Source: Symbiodinium natans
Taxonomy: Eukaryota > Sar > Dinophyceae > Suessiales > Symbiodiniaceae
Direction of reading: 5' to 3'
Assembly: GCA_905221605.1 (NCBI GenBank)
Contig: CAJNDS010002379.1
Location: 1-55,000 of the forward strand
Length of the DNA stretch: 55,000 bases
A program made the position numbers and the translations under genes. Of this stretch, positions 1 through 8,961 are shown piece by piece. Every line of letters starts with the position of its first letter. Within the stretch, counting starts at the first letter, position 1. Under the pieces are notes generated by a model. That model worked only from the letters and a program-made list of their open reading frames with translations, was not told the origin of the DNA and did no database searches.

Positions 1-235
1 ACCTACCAGAAATAACGCTTTCCTATGAAACCACAGAGAAATTACTGTTTTTCGTACGAAAACCCATCAAATCCTTTAAAAATATGGAGGGAATGGTGGT
101 TTTCTTAGGAAAAACCAAGAAAATCGACCAAAAAAAAAAGGCCCCCCCCAAAAAAAGACCCAAAAAAATAGGCCCTCCTATTTATAACAAGGGCACCCTT
201 TTTGGTTGGCTCATTTATGAAGGGAACCCAGACCC

Positions 236-266
<31 letters not shown>

Positions 267-347
267 AAAAAGGTAAAGGGTTCCACTGGGCTACCAAGTA
301 GTAGGCTTCAGCCTTGGGCCCGAAACCTGGAACGAGAACTCTGCCGG
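1..347. repeat. Gene-free left edge with homopolymer tracts
   Basis: No gene was recognised. The stretch has poly-A and poly-C runs (about 128-170 and 231-275). Its segment 190-345 (an AGGGCACCCTTTTTGG core, then a CACTGGGCTACCAAG-like tail) resembles pieces near 11535, 29880 and 34250, so it is probably a degenerate copy of a dispersed repeat. A 99-codon plus frame across the homopolymers is proline- and lysine-rich by chance and was not accepted. Confidence 0.5.
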
Positions 348-756
348 TCACAGCTGTTTAGGCTTGCAGGAGCAGGCTGCTGAACCGAAGTAAGTGAAAC
401 CAAGAAGAACCAGGTTCATCGACCCGAACACATACCCGTACCAATCCGGCAAGAAGATCGCAATGAGGCCATCGACTAGGCTGACGAGAATGTAGATGCC
501 AGCGAGGCAGAGAGAACACGCGACGTCGACCAGGAAATCCTGCCACCGAGGGTGCCTTTTTCGTTTGAATACTTGCACCACACGCACCCACCATAGAACC
601 ATCATCGGGATAGTTGCCAACCAGTAGCACAGAATGTAGAACGTGTGCGTGAGAGTCCAAGTTTCGCCAGAAAGCGCGGAGAAAATGGAAATGCCGATAT
701 GTGACCACACAACCGGGGTTGTGGCCCCAACAAGCCAGGAGTATGGAAATGGGTAC
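348..756 (-). CDS. Gene A last exon (C-terminal membrane region)
   Basis: The exon starts after an acceptor ending CTAG at 758-757 and reads YPFPYSWLVGATTPVVWSHI, then membrane helices around YILCYWLATIPMMVLWW, CSLCLAGIYILVSLVDGL and VLLGFTYFG, and stops at 350-348. A cytosolic basic loop (VFKRKRHPRW) lies between the first two helices. It aligns over its length with the last exon of gene B, except that B has an additional intron after WSHL. Upstream codons run back past the GTG at 710, so that GTG is not a start. Confidence 0.75.
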
Positions 757-2659
757 CTAGTTCATGGTTGGGATCGTATTAAAAATCTAATTTTTTATTC
801 CTTGTTGGGTTTAAGTACCCTTAAAATGTAGAATGATACCCAACTATGACCAAGGTACCTTGTGAGCCTTTCACTTAAAACGTCTGCAACCTGCTCTTGG
901 ACAAGAGTCTCAAACTCAGCGGCGGAGCCAAACCACGAGCGAATGCACTCTCCAATGGCCAGCCGGTCGCAAGGCAGTGGCTCCCCAGTTTTCGGGTTGA
1001 TATGATTCAGTGTACAGCAGTGACACATGGGAAAATCCAGGGAGAAGTTGCGAAGCTGCTCCCGCATGGTGTCCACTGCTCTGAAGTGGGCACGCACAGC
1101 ACCACTGGCCAGATGAAGCGACACCGTGCAGAGAGGCACAAAGAGGCCAAACAACAAGATGAGCATGTACTCTATCGAAAAACCAGAAAAAGATTCCTCA
1201 AGCATTCGGCATGATTGCAACGTCGTGTAGACCGCCATCAGGATGGACACGCCCACGAAAGACACGATGACAACGGGTGCCCAACTTATGGGTCGGATGA
1301 TCAGTCTGGCTGCACGTCCATGGGCTTTCAAGGCGGCCGCCATCTCTAGCACACACCAAAGCCTTTGGATGTAGGTGGTATCCCAGCACACCAACATGGA
1401 CTTCGAGTGCTTCACCACGGCACAAACATTCAGCAAGCCTTCCATCTTGAGGCTCTGGTTGCTCTGATGTATGCAGATTTTGTCCAGGAAGATCTTCTTC
1501 CTCGGCTGCCACAGCAGGAATGTGAGTCCGCAAATCAGGGAGCCAATGAGTTGTTGGGTCGGCCAGATAAAACAAACGTCCGGATCGTCTGCTTGGACAG
1601 TGAGGTGGAAGAGGAGAAAAGGAAGACTCGTGGCCAGAAGCAATGAGATGAACATAGCAGGCATGCCATTGCTCACCACAAAGAGGAGGCAGATCTTTGC
1701 CCACACATTCCCATGCCAAGAGTGCGACCAGAACTGCCTCACCTGTGTGACTTCTTCGCTGAGTTGGTACTGGCTCTTGGCAAAGGGTCCAGCACGAAGT
1801 GTCTTGCCAAACCGCCACAGCACGTGCCGCGCCTGCGTGGCCCGGAGCATCTCTTTCCTGGTCAGTGCCATGCGAGCGAGGTGCACACCCACCGCCAGCA
1901 TCTGCCTGTCAAACTCACCCATGTCCTTAACTGATTTTGGAACCCCGGCAGCAATTAAAATGTTAGCTGCTTCTTAGGAATTATACTTGGAAGCTCTTGT
2001 GGCTTAGAAAGTCTACTTAGTATCCCCTGCAAGCCCTCTTGTAATGCCCATAACTCACCTTGCCAACCCTACTTTCTAAGTCAAAAGGGCTTCCAAGTGG
2101 TACCCAGAAAGCATCATTCAAAATCCCAAGTACCCCTAAGTAGTACCCAAACACAGTTATCATTTTAGCTGCTTCTTAGGACTTTATAGTTTTTATAGTA
2201 CCCCAACAATTTAAAAAACAAACCATTCCCAAGAATCCCCCAAGTGTCCAGTACTGGGTCCGACTCGACACCGTCGACGCCATCTTCGCGTGGCACGGGC
2301 TCCTCAAGGCCGTCGGACGCCCCACCTTAACTGAACTTGGAACCCTAGCAAAACAAATCAAGATTTTAGCTGTTTCTTAGGAATTCTAGTACACCAAAAA
2401 ACAATTCTTATAGTGCCCAAATATTGAAAATTATTCCAAAGTATCACTACGCCACAAGAGAGCTCAGACCCATCCGGGTTCTCAGGACTTTCTGAGCAGT
2501 CGGGCGCCCCTTCGGAGGGTTTCGGCCCCTCATCCGGGCATGAGATCATAACCCTAAACCCTAAACCCTAAACCCTAAATCCTAAACCCTAAACCCTAAA
2601 CCCTAAACCCTAAACCCCAAACCCTAAACCTCATCCGCGTCATCCTGGTCTGCATCCAT
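348..2659 (-). CDS. Gene A: polytopic membrane protein with TIR-like domain (multi-exon)
   Basis: Function is not established; it is probably a membrane receptor or signalling protein. Exons I can place are 2659-2630, 2528-2456, 2325-2224, one from 2174, the core exon up to 859, and 756-348. The first reads MDADQDDADE from an ATG at 2659 that is conserved in gene B. An acidic N-terminal region is followed by the core, which has the block QVRQFWSHSWHG, two membrane helices, then FLDKICIHQ, a KHSKSMLVCW strand and RLWCVLEMAA. These last motifs match the order of a TIR fold (F.D...., S...VV.., WC..E). Further helices follow at about core residues 215-275, and the last exon adds three or four more before a CKPKQL tail. 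The joining of the 2174 and 1973 segments is unresolved: an in-frame TAA lies at 1976-1974, so a downstream start at MGEF (1922) is possible. Confidence 0.72.
757..858 (-). other. Intron of gene A absent from gene B (introner-like)
   Basis: Donor AAG|GTACCT and acceptor CTAG|GTACCC give a 102-bp GT-AG intron. Splicing restores LTRYPFPYSW, which gene B encodes without a break as LTKYPFPYSW (9900-9870). AGGTACC occurs at both boundaries, like a target-site duplication. The interior (ACCCAACAAGGAATAAAAAA then ATTTTTAATACG) resembles the first intron of B and the intron of gene C. Confidence 0.75.
859..1973 (-). CDS. Gene A core exon (TIR-like domain and membrane helices)
   Basis: This exon holds most of the protein, from EAANILIAAGVPKSVKDMGE through QARHVLWRFGKTLRAGPF, the SHSW block, helix pair, FLDKICIHQ, SMLVCWDTTYIQRLWCVLEM, another helix pair and the tail VADVLSERLT. 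It is intact. Blocks of near identity to B alternate with diverged helices and loops (core residues about 88-117 and 230-255). The plus-strand frames over this exon are shadows. Confidence 0.8.
1986..2097 (-). mobile_element. Hairpin element in the 5' part of gene A
   Basis: On the minus strand the segment opens CACTTGGAAGCCCTTTTGAC TTAGAAAGT and closes ACTTTCTAAG CCACAAGAGC TTCCAAGT, an imperfect inverted repeat of about 30 bases around a 50-base loop. Gene B has no insert here: it reads GGGTACCATAATTCC where A reads GGGTACCACTTGG...CTTCCAAGTATAATTCC. Related hairpins lie at 53031-53205 and 54342-54462. It probably behaves as an intron, the arm ending CCAAG giving the acceptor. Confidence 0.6.
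2529..2629 (-). other. Intron of gene A made of telomeric repeats
   Basis: Donor GATGAG|GTTTAGGG (exon end 2630) and acceptor CCCGGATGAG|GGGCCG (exon start 2528) define a 101-bp GT-AG intron, about 75 bases of which are a TTTAGGG array in the sense of the gene. Splicing joins MDADQDDADE to GPKPSEGAPDC, matching MDADSRDDGPKSSCD in gene B, where the two parts are contiguous. GGATGAG is present at both ends. The donor GT is part of the first telomeric heptamer. Confidence 0.7.
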
Positions 2660-3280
2660 CCGGCACCGGGGACACCCAAGGGCCCAGGAGTTCTTGGACC
2701 CTAAGGAATCTAATCTCAAGGGACTAAAGGAAGGACCCTTACAGGTGTTTAGGGTTTAGGGTTTAGGGTTTAGGGTTTAGGGTTCAGGGACCTTAGGGGT
2801 TATTTGGGAGTTATTTAGGGACTACTTACGTATAGAGGGGCTCTATTTGGGGGTTATTTAGGGGAATAAGGCACCCCTGGACTCTCTGCAGCCACCGTCT
2901 CGGGCCCACTGGAAGCCTGTGCAGAGCAACCCATGATCCAGCTCCCGAACCCTTCTTAAGGTAGTTGCATGGTCCCTTTGCATGGGATCTGAAAACGGGG
3001 CCCACTATATATGAGTCCGGTTCTCGGATCGCCAGCTCCCCCCCCAACCCCCCAACCGCCTAAACCCTAAACCCCAAACCCTAAACCCTAAACTCTAAAC
3101 GCTAAAACCCTAAGCCCTCAAACCAGCTAAACCCTAAACCCTGAAACCCTGAAAACCTAAAACCCTAAACCCATTGGGAGGGGGGGGGGCAGCCCGCACC
3201 GGCATCATATATACATCCCTTATATGGGCCAAAAGAACTCCCTTCAGAGCCCTGGAAACCGTGAATTGTCCTATGGATCC
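2660..3280. repeat. Telomeric arrays and a dispersed repeat upstream of gene A
   Basis: Segment 2716-2868 (CAAGGGACT...GACCCTTACAG, then GGGGTTATTTGGGAGTTATT and GGGGAATAAGG) is a reverse-complement relative of 48575-48690. In this copy a TTTAGGG array (about 2748-2785) interrupts it. A 73-codon minus frame at 2826-3047 has no recognisable features. Further CCCTAAA arrays lie at 3060-3170. No gene is supported. Confidence 0.55.
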
Positions 3281-3282
3281 TA

Positions 3283-3372
3283 AACCCTAAACCCTAAACC
3301 CTAAACCCTAAACCCTAAACCCTAAACCCTAAACCCTAAACCCTAAACCCTAAACCCTAAACCCTAAACCCT
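3283..3372 (-). repeat. Interstitial telomeric array, CCCTAAA
   Basis: About 13 perfect heptamers, directly left of a kelch-like island. Confidence 0.95.
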
Positions 3373-3379
3373 CGTGAGC

Positions 3380-3475
3380 CAAGCAGGGTGCCGGACCCGT
3401 GCCATCGTAGCCCCCGAAGATGAAGGCCTTTCCGCTCGACGTGAAGACGCACGTGTGCAAGAAACCTGCCGAGGG
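3380..3475 (-). CDS. Kelch exon (FGG strand)
   Basis: The minus strand translates as FLHTCVFTSSGKAFIFGGYD then GTGP. TCVFTSSGKAFIFGGYDG is the hydrophobic strand and double glycine of a kelch blade. Sense flanks are CCCTAAA upstream (plus-strand TTTAGGG on the right) and TTTAGGG downstream. A GCAG acceptor lies just before FLHTC. It could belong to a kelch region upstream of gene A or to a separate gene. Confidence 0.65.
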
Positions 3476-3560
3476 GTTTAGGGTTTAGGGTTTAGGGTTT
3501 AGGGTTTAGGGTTTAGGGTTTAGGGTGTAGGGTGTAGGGTTTAGGGTCTAGGGTTTAGGG
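3475..3560 (+). repeat. Interstitial telomeric array, TTTAGGG
   Basis: About 12 heptamers, the last few with single-base variants (GTGTAGGG, GTCTAGGG). Confidence 0.93.
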
Positions 3561-4555
3561 CCTAGGGTTTTTGCTATATATGATAAGGGCCCAGTCTTCG
3601 GATCCCTAGAAGACCACACGAAGGGCCCGAGGTTCCGACCTTAGACCGAGGGGGGGAGAGCACGTTGACACCGAGGGTTCAGAGCCTCGAGCGTAAGTCC
3701 CTGAACAAGAGGGTTGTTCGTTTGGCTTAGGGTTTTGGGTTTAGGGTTTAGGGTTTAGGGTTTAGGGCTTAGGGCTTAGGGCTTAGTAGTGCCTCAACAC
3801 GAGGGGGTCTCTCCCATAAACCCTAAACACTAGAACTAGACCCTACACCCTAAACCTCTAAACCCGAAACCCTAAACCCTAAACCCTAAACCCCAAAGGG
3901 TACCCTCGAAACTGCCACGCTGACGAAGCTAGGTTTCTTAAAGCCCACAACCCTGAGCAACTGTCCCATTCGTCCTACCAGTGCCTAGAAAGCCGTCTCA
4001 AAAAACTCAAAAAAATCTGGAGGCGGGCCGGGTGTTTCGGTTTCGGCCCCTAAACCCTGAACCCTAAACCCTAAACCCTAAACCCATGTCTACCCATGAC
4101 CTCGGGGCTCTGTGCTGGGATACCTCTCCGACCGCACTCATCAGTTTAGAAGCCCATCCTCCCCTCCTCCCCTCCTTGCCTGGTTTAGGGTTCAGGGTTC
4201 AGGGTTCAGGGTTCAGGGTTTAGGGTTTAGGGTTTAGGGTTTAGGGTTTAGGGTTTAGGACCCTCGGCCCCTCCTCCCCTCCTCCGGTCCTCCTGTCCGA
4301 AGCCACAACCCAAACCCTGACCCATAGGGTTGCGCAGGTGACCCACCCCATGAGGCCCCCGAGCGTTCGCTGCTTTTTAGAGGGGTGAACCCCTGCCGCC
4401 CCCAAAGCCCCAAAGGCCCGAAGCCCCGAAGCCCTAAGCCCTGAGCCCTGAGCCCTAAGCCCCACACCCCCTCCCCATGAAACGCGGCCCCGCGGCGGGC
4501 GCTGGGGCTCAGCATCAACCCAGTGGCAGGGATCCATGCAGGGCTGGCAGCCTGT
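3561..4555. repeat. Short islands between telomeric arrays
   Basis: Arrays at 3728-3785 (TTTAGGG), 3845-3895 (CCCTAAA), 4048-4085 and 4186-4258 separate islands at 3565-3720, 3900-4045, 4085-4185 and 4260-4555. The 3900-4045 island has an open minus frame after a TCTAG acceptor (MGQLLRVVGFKKPSFVSVAV) and may be an exon. The 4260-4555 island is GC-rich, with simple GCCCTAAG/GCCCCGAAG repeats; its overlapping minus frames are not convincing. Confidence 0.45.
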
Positions 4556-4559
4556 GGCT

Positions 4560-4862
4560 TGGGTTTAGGGTTTAGGGTTTAGGGTTTAGGGTTTAGGGTT
4601 TAGGGTTTAGGGTTTAGGGTTTAGGGTTTAGGGTTTAGGGTTTAGGGCTTATTAGGGTTTGTTAGGGTTTGTTAGGGTTTGTTAGGGTTTGTTAGGGTTT
4701 GTTAGGGTTTGTTAGGGTTTAGGGTTTATTAGGGTTTATTAGGGTTTATTAGGGTTTATTAGGGTTTATTAGGGTTTATTAGGGTTTATTAGGGTTTATT
4801 AGGGTTTATTAGGGTTTAGTAGGGTTTAGTAGGGTTTAGTAGGGTTTAGTAGGGTTTAGCGT
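4560..4862 (+). repeat. Composite telomeric array with homogenised variants
   Basis: About 13 TTTAGGG units are followed by runs of 10-base variants: about seven GTTAGGGTTT, then about ten ATTAGGGTTT, then about five AGTAGGGTTT. Each variant is locally uniform. Confidence 0.9.
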
Positions 4863-5530
4863 TTAGGGTTTAGGGCTTAAGAGTTTTAGGGGTTTAGGGT
4901 TTAGGGTTTAGGGTCTTGTGTCTTTCGTTTGTTGAGGCTTTAGGTTGTTGAGTTCCATGTGTTCTTCGTGGATGTTTTAGCGGAGCTTGTAGAGTTGAAG
5001 TGTTTTACTGGGCTTTGATGTTTCAGCATAAATAAATAAATAAGGAAACAAATGCAGAAATCAATACATACATAATTCAATAACTACATAAATACATAAA
5101 AATAAAAATGTATATACATACACATGGGGTGGTTTCCGAAAATAGGGCTACCTTCTACAGGTCCTTAGTATAAAGGAAGCCTACTATTTAGGGGTCTATT
5201 TTGGGGTCTCCTATTTTCGCAACCCCCCCCATATACATATACATATATATGTACATATAGAACTTCGGTTTCTTGGTCCTAGAGCTTGGTGTTTCTTTTT
5301 TTGCAAGGTTTTTAAAAGTTCCGGTTAAGGATGTGTAGGTCTTTGAAACTCGACAATGAATCACCCTAAACTCCAAACCCTAAACCCGAAACCGTTAACC
5401 CCAAACCTTGAACCTTATACCTTTAACCTTAAACCCTAAACCTATGGCCGGCAAGGGTTCGGCCTGAAGGTTGTTCTGCCCCCTCGATGATGCGTGCAGC
5501 CCTGGTATCTTCGGCTTAGGGTATGGGGCC
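4863..5530. repeat. AT-rich non-coding stretch
   Basis: No gene was seen. There are AATA-rich and TACATA-rich simple runs at 5020-5125 and 5230-5265, and inverted GGGGTGGTTTCC / GCAACCCCCCCC-type pieces around 5125-5230. CCCTAAA-like units return at 5365-5445. Confidence 0.4.
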
Positions 5531-5611
5531 CTAAACCCTAAACCCTAAACCCTAAACCCTAAACCCTAAACCCTAAACCCTAAACCCTAAATCCTAAACC
5601 CCCAAAAGGAG

Positions 5612-5690
5612 TTGAGGATGGGCCTCCAGGTGCCACAAGTTGTTCAGCGGGTCTGGGCGGAAGAGAGCGCATGTTTTTCCCAAGGTCATG
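5612..5690 (-). CDS. Kelch exon (NxLW strand)
   Basis: After a CGCCCAG acceptor the minus strand reads PLNNLWHLEAHPQLL, the NDLW.LD signature of a kelch blade. A CCCTAAA array lies on the left (5531-5600) and TTTAGGG on the right (5718). Confidence 0.6.
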
Positions 5691-6344
5691 GGTAGGAGTT
5701 GGGGGGCTTTGGGGAGTTTAGGGTTTAGGGTTTAGGGTTTTGGGTTTAGGGTTTGGGGTTTAGGGTTTAGAGTTTGGGGCTTCGGGTTTAGAACTTTGGG
5801 GGCTTCGCGGCCAGAGTTGGGAGCCTATTATTCCTTGGGAGGTCCTTGACACCCCTCAGGGAGCGATGTGATACCTGAACCCTAAACCCTTAGCCCTAAG
5901 CCCGAAGCCCTAAACCCGAAACCCTAAACCCGAAACGCTAAACCCTAAACCCTAAACCCTAAACCCTAAACCCACCCGTGAAACCTTCAAGAGGCCAAGA
6001 ACTACAAAGCCTCAAGTCCCAGCTACTTGCGGGAGCAAATCCTTACAAGGGACGACTAGTAGGAGGGACGCTTAGGGATTAGAGTTTAGGATTCGGCGTG
6101 AGGGTTGGGGTTTAGGGTTTAGGGCCTCTACATACACAAGGTGGTAGCTAGAGGTCGGGTTTCGGGCTCAGTTAGGGCCCTAAAGACCCCCAAGGGTGCT
6201 TAGGGTACCCTGAACCCTAAACGGTAAACCCTAAACCCCAAACCCCAAACCCTAAACCCTAAACCTTAAACCTTAAACCCTAAACCCCAAACCCAAACCC
6301 TAAACCCTAAACCCTAAACCCTATCCCTAAACCGGGGTCTCCCG

Positions 6345-6400
6345 GCTTCCATCCGCATCCTGGCCATTCCAGACCCACATCTCCTTAGCTGCTCTGTAAC
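6345..6400 (-). CDS. Kelch-like exon (KEMWVW)
   Basis: A TACAG acceptor precedes AAKEMWVWNGQDADGSR on the minus strand, resembling a kelch NDLWVWD strand. It is short and bounded by telomeric repeats on both sides. Family membership is inferred from the motif only. Confidence 0.45.
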
Positions 6401-6479
6401 CTCCCAAGCTATAAACTGGTTTAGGATTTAGGGATTGGCATTCAGGGTTTAGGGTTCAGGGTTTAGGGTTTAGAGTTTA

Positions 6480-7000
6480 GGGTTTAAACACACACACACT
6501 ACAAAATCCCTATATTACCCTTGTAAGGAAGAACATTTGTTGTTTTTTGGGGGTTCTTAAGCAATGGCAGTAAACAGTTTTGAGCCCTAACCCTTAAATC
6601 CGACATTCAGGATCACCTGTGCAGAACATATATCCGCGCTTTAAACTCCTTCGTTTAGGCTTCTCCAAAACAGGTGCCCTAAGCCTTAAACCCTAAACTG
6701 TAAGGAAGAGATGTACATGTACATAGATACACATATGCAAGTATGCCAACCGAGAGGCACAAGAAGGGACTGTCTTTCATATGGGTACTACTTAAACTTG
6801 GTAGCCCCGCAACCAGATTGCAATAAGGGTACCTTTGTTTGTTTTAGTTTTTCTTTTTGGACTCAACAAAACAAAGGGCAACCGGGCAAAGCTGGGCAAC
6901 CAAGTAAAGTGGGGCTCAATTCTATGCACCTTAAGGCCCGGCATTCCTTGAGGAACCCTGGCTGACAAGGGCAGCTCGTGGCCAGGGCACCTGGCCTGTT
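6480..7000. other. Low-information stretch with an open plus frame
   Basis: An 84-codon plus frame starts at 6711 (MYMYIDTHMQVCQP...), but it opens in a TACATA simple run and shows no domain, so I do not call a gene. The part near 6820 (AAGGGTACCTTTGTTTG) resembles the dispersed repeat also seen at 34250. Confidence 0.3.
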
Positions 7001-7002
7001 GT

Positions 7003-7099
7003 GCTTAGGGTTTAGGGTTTAGGGTTTAGGGTTTAGGGTTTAGGGTTTAGGGTTTAGGGTTTAGGGTTTAGGGTTTAGGGTTTAGGGTTTAGGGTTTAG
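7003..7099 (+). repeat. Interstitial telomeric array, TTTAGGG
   Basis: About 13 perfect heptamers, followed by an island (7100-7205), then a second array of about 8 units at 7206-7260. Confidence 0.95.
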
Positions 7100-7346
7100 G
7101 GGCAGTACGCATACTGAGCAACGGGAAGGGCGCCGACCCTTTGATCAGCTTCTGATGCATTTTCTTGCGCTTTGGAAGGCAAGGGCAAGTGCAGGAACCC
7201 TAAGGGTTTAGGGTTTAGGGTTTAGGGTTTAGGGTTTAGGGTTTAGGGTTTAGGGTTTCGGATTAGGGTGCAAGGCTAGGAACCTCGTACCCCGAACCCT
7301 CCATGTGTGATGGTGCCCCTCAACCCTCAACCCCAAGCCCGCAGCC

Positions 7347-7460
7347 CAAACCCTAAACCCTAAACCCTAAACCCTAAACCCTAAACCCTAAACCCTAAAC
7401 CCTAAACCCTAAACCCTAAACCCTAAACCCCCTACACCCTACACCCTAAACCCTAATCCC
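7347..7460 (-). repeat. Interstitial telomeric array, CCCTAAA
   Basis: About 13 perfect heptamers, then variants with CCCTACA. A poly-C run follows at 7470-7484. Confidence 0.93.
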
Positions 7461-7743
7461 TAAACAGAACCCCCCCCCCCCCCCCAAAAAGCACACATGT
7501 TCAAGAACCGTCGAGGCTCATTGTCCGATGTCAGCACCCCCGAGGCCAGATACCTCACAGGAGCTTCAAAGCCAAGCGGCTGACGCGGTTTAGGGTTTAG
7601 GGTTTAGGGTTTAGGGTTTAGGGTTTAGGGTTGAGGGTTTATGGGGTTTAGGGTTTGGGCTTTAGGGTTCCGGCTTAGGGCTTAGGGCCTTGGACGGTTT
7701 CAACTTGAAAACGTGCATACTATGCTTTCTGTCCCACTGTCCA

Positions 7744-7821
7744 CTAAACCCTAAACCCTAAACCCTAAACCCTAAACCCTAAACCCTAAACCCTAAACCC
7801 TAAACCCTAAACCCTAAACCC
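7744..7821 (-). repeat. Interstitial telomeric array, CCCTAAA
   Basis: About 11 perfect heptamers, left of the 7822-7915 island. Confidence 0.95.
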
Positions 7822-7915
7822 TCTCCGCAGCTTTCGGACCCAGAGCCGCCTCGCACCGGGACTCGTGTCCGATGCCAGGGCCTGCACCCAGGATGGGCTG
7901 CTAGCCTGCGCCAGG
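7822..7915 (-). CDS. Possible kelch exon start strand
   Basis: The minus strand reads SWVQALASDTSPGARRLWVR after a GCGCAG acceptor. W....A.....P.AR..W fits the beginning of a kelch blade, but no second motif is present. CCCTAAA lies on the left and TTTAGGG on the right. Confidence 0.35.
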
Positions 7916-7916
7916 A

Positions 7917-8106
7917 GTTTAGGGTTTAGGGTTTAGGGCTAGGGTTTAGGGTTTAGGGTTTAGGGTTTAGGGTTTAGGGTTTAGGGTTTAGGGTTTAGGG
8001 TTTAGGGTTTAGGGGGTTTAGGGTTTAGGGTTTAGGGTTTAGGGTTTAGGGTTTAGGGTTTAGGGTTTAGGGTTTAGGGTTTAGGGTTTACGGTTTAGGG
8101 TTTAGG
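7917..8106 (+). repeat. Long interstitial telomeric array, TTTAGGG
   Basis: About 26 heptamers with rare indels (GGGCTAGGG near 7938, a GGGGG near 8011). One of the longest arrays in the window. Confidence 0.95.
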
Positions 8107-8287
8107 GGGAGGGTTCAGGGGGTTGAGGGTTTCAGGGCTTGAGTGCTTCAGCGTTGAGAGTCTTGGGGGTTGAGGGCTTCATGGGCTTGGGTTTTACGCG
8201 GGTCCAGGGTTTAAGGTCTTCGGGTTGAGGATGCTTAGGGTTTAGGATGTAGGGTTTAGGGATTAGAGCCCCCCCCCCCTCCCCCAG

Positions 8288-8386
8288 CACAGCAGCCGCT
8301 TCTTTCTGCACATCGATGACATCGGCGTGAAACTCCAACACGTGCTGCGGAATGCAGTTGCGCACTTTTTGCACTCTCAGCAGCAG
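8288..8386 (+). CDS. Candidate exon on plus strand
   Basis: A C-rich tract ending CCCCCAG (8281-8287) and a donor CAG|GTATGT (8384-8389) bound exactly 33 codons, SSRFFLHIDDIGVKLQHVL then RNAVAHFLHSQQQ. Both splice signals are strong. The minus strand is also open across it (HVLEFHADVIDVQKEAAA), so strand is not certain. No family was recognised. Confidence 0.45.
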
Positions 8387-8586
8387 GTATGTCCTACAAA
8401 AGCCTCGAAAGCCTTTGCGCCCCAAGCCTACACCCTAAACGCCAAAACCCCAAACCCCCAAACCCCGAAACCCTACAACCCCCAAACTCTAAAGCCCCAA
8501 AAAACCTTAAACCCTACAACCCTAAACCCCAAAAGTGGACGAAAGCTCGAGGCCTCAGAGGCCTAAAAACTTCACTACTCTGAACG

Positions 8587-8961
8587 CTATACTCGTCGAG
8601 AATTCTGCCCGTCACAACTAGGCTTGCAGCAGCGGGCACCCGGACCGAAATAAGTGAGGCCACAAACAGCCAGGTTCAACGACCCGAACGCAATCCAGCC
8701 CCAATTGGGCAAGTAGAGAATGGTTAGACCATCGACTACGCCAAAGAGGACGCAGATGCCAGCCAGGCACAGCGAACACGCCATGTTAACCAGGAATTCC
8801 TGCCAGCGAAGGTGCTGTTTTCGTTTGAATACTGGCACCACACGTGCCCACCACAGAACCGCCACCGGAATAGCTGCCAACCAGATACACAGAAGGTAGT
8901 ACATGCGCATGAGGAGAAACCAGTTACCAGAAAGCACGATAACCGTGATCCTACGGTGGAA
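8587..8961 (-). CDS. Gene B last exon (C-terminal membrane region)
   Basis: The acceptor ACAAAG (8963-8962) joins ACG|TTC in frame, giving HLSTFHRRITVIVLSGNWFL, then helices around YYLLCIWLAAIPVAVLWW, CSLCLAGICVLFGVVDGL and LAVCGLTYFG. It stops at 8589-8587. The basic loop VFKRKQHLRWQ matches gene A. Confidence 0.72.
   Translation of the reverse strand, partial: FHRRITVIVLSGNWFLLMRMYYLLCIWLAAIPVAVLWWARVVPVFKRKQHLRWQEFLVNMACSLCLAGICVLFGVVDGLTILYLPNWGWIAFGSLNLAVCGLTYFGPGARCCKPSCDGQNSRRV

Noticed and set aside
1198-1818. 206-codon frame on the minus strand overlapping gene A (and its twin at 10224-10844)
   Set aside because: It is an alternative frame of the conserved core exon, open by codon bias; the main frame holds all recognisable motifs.
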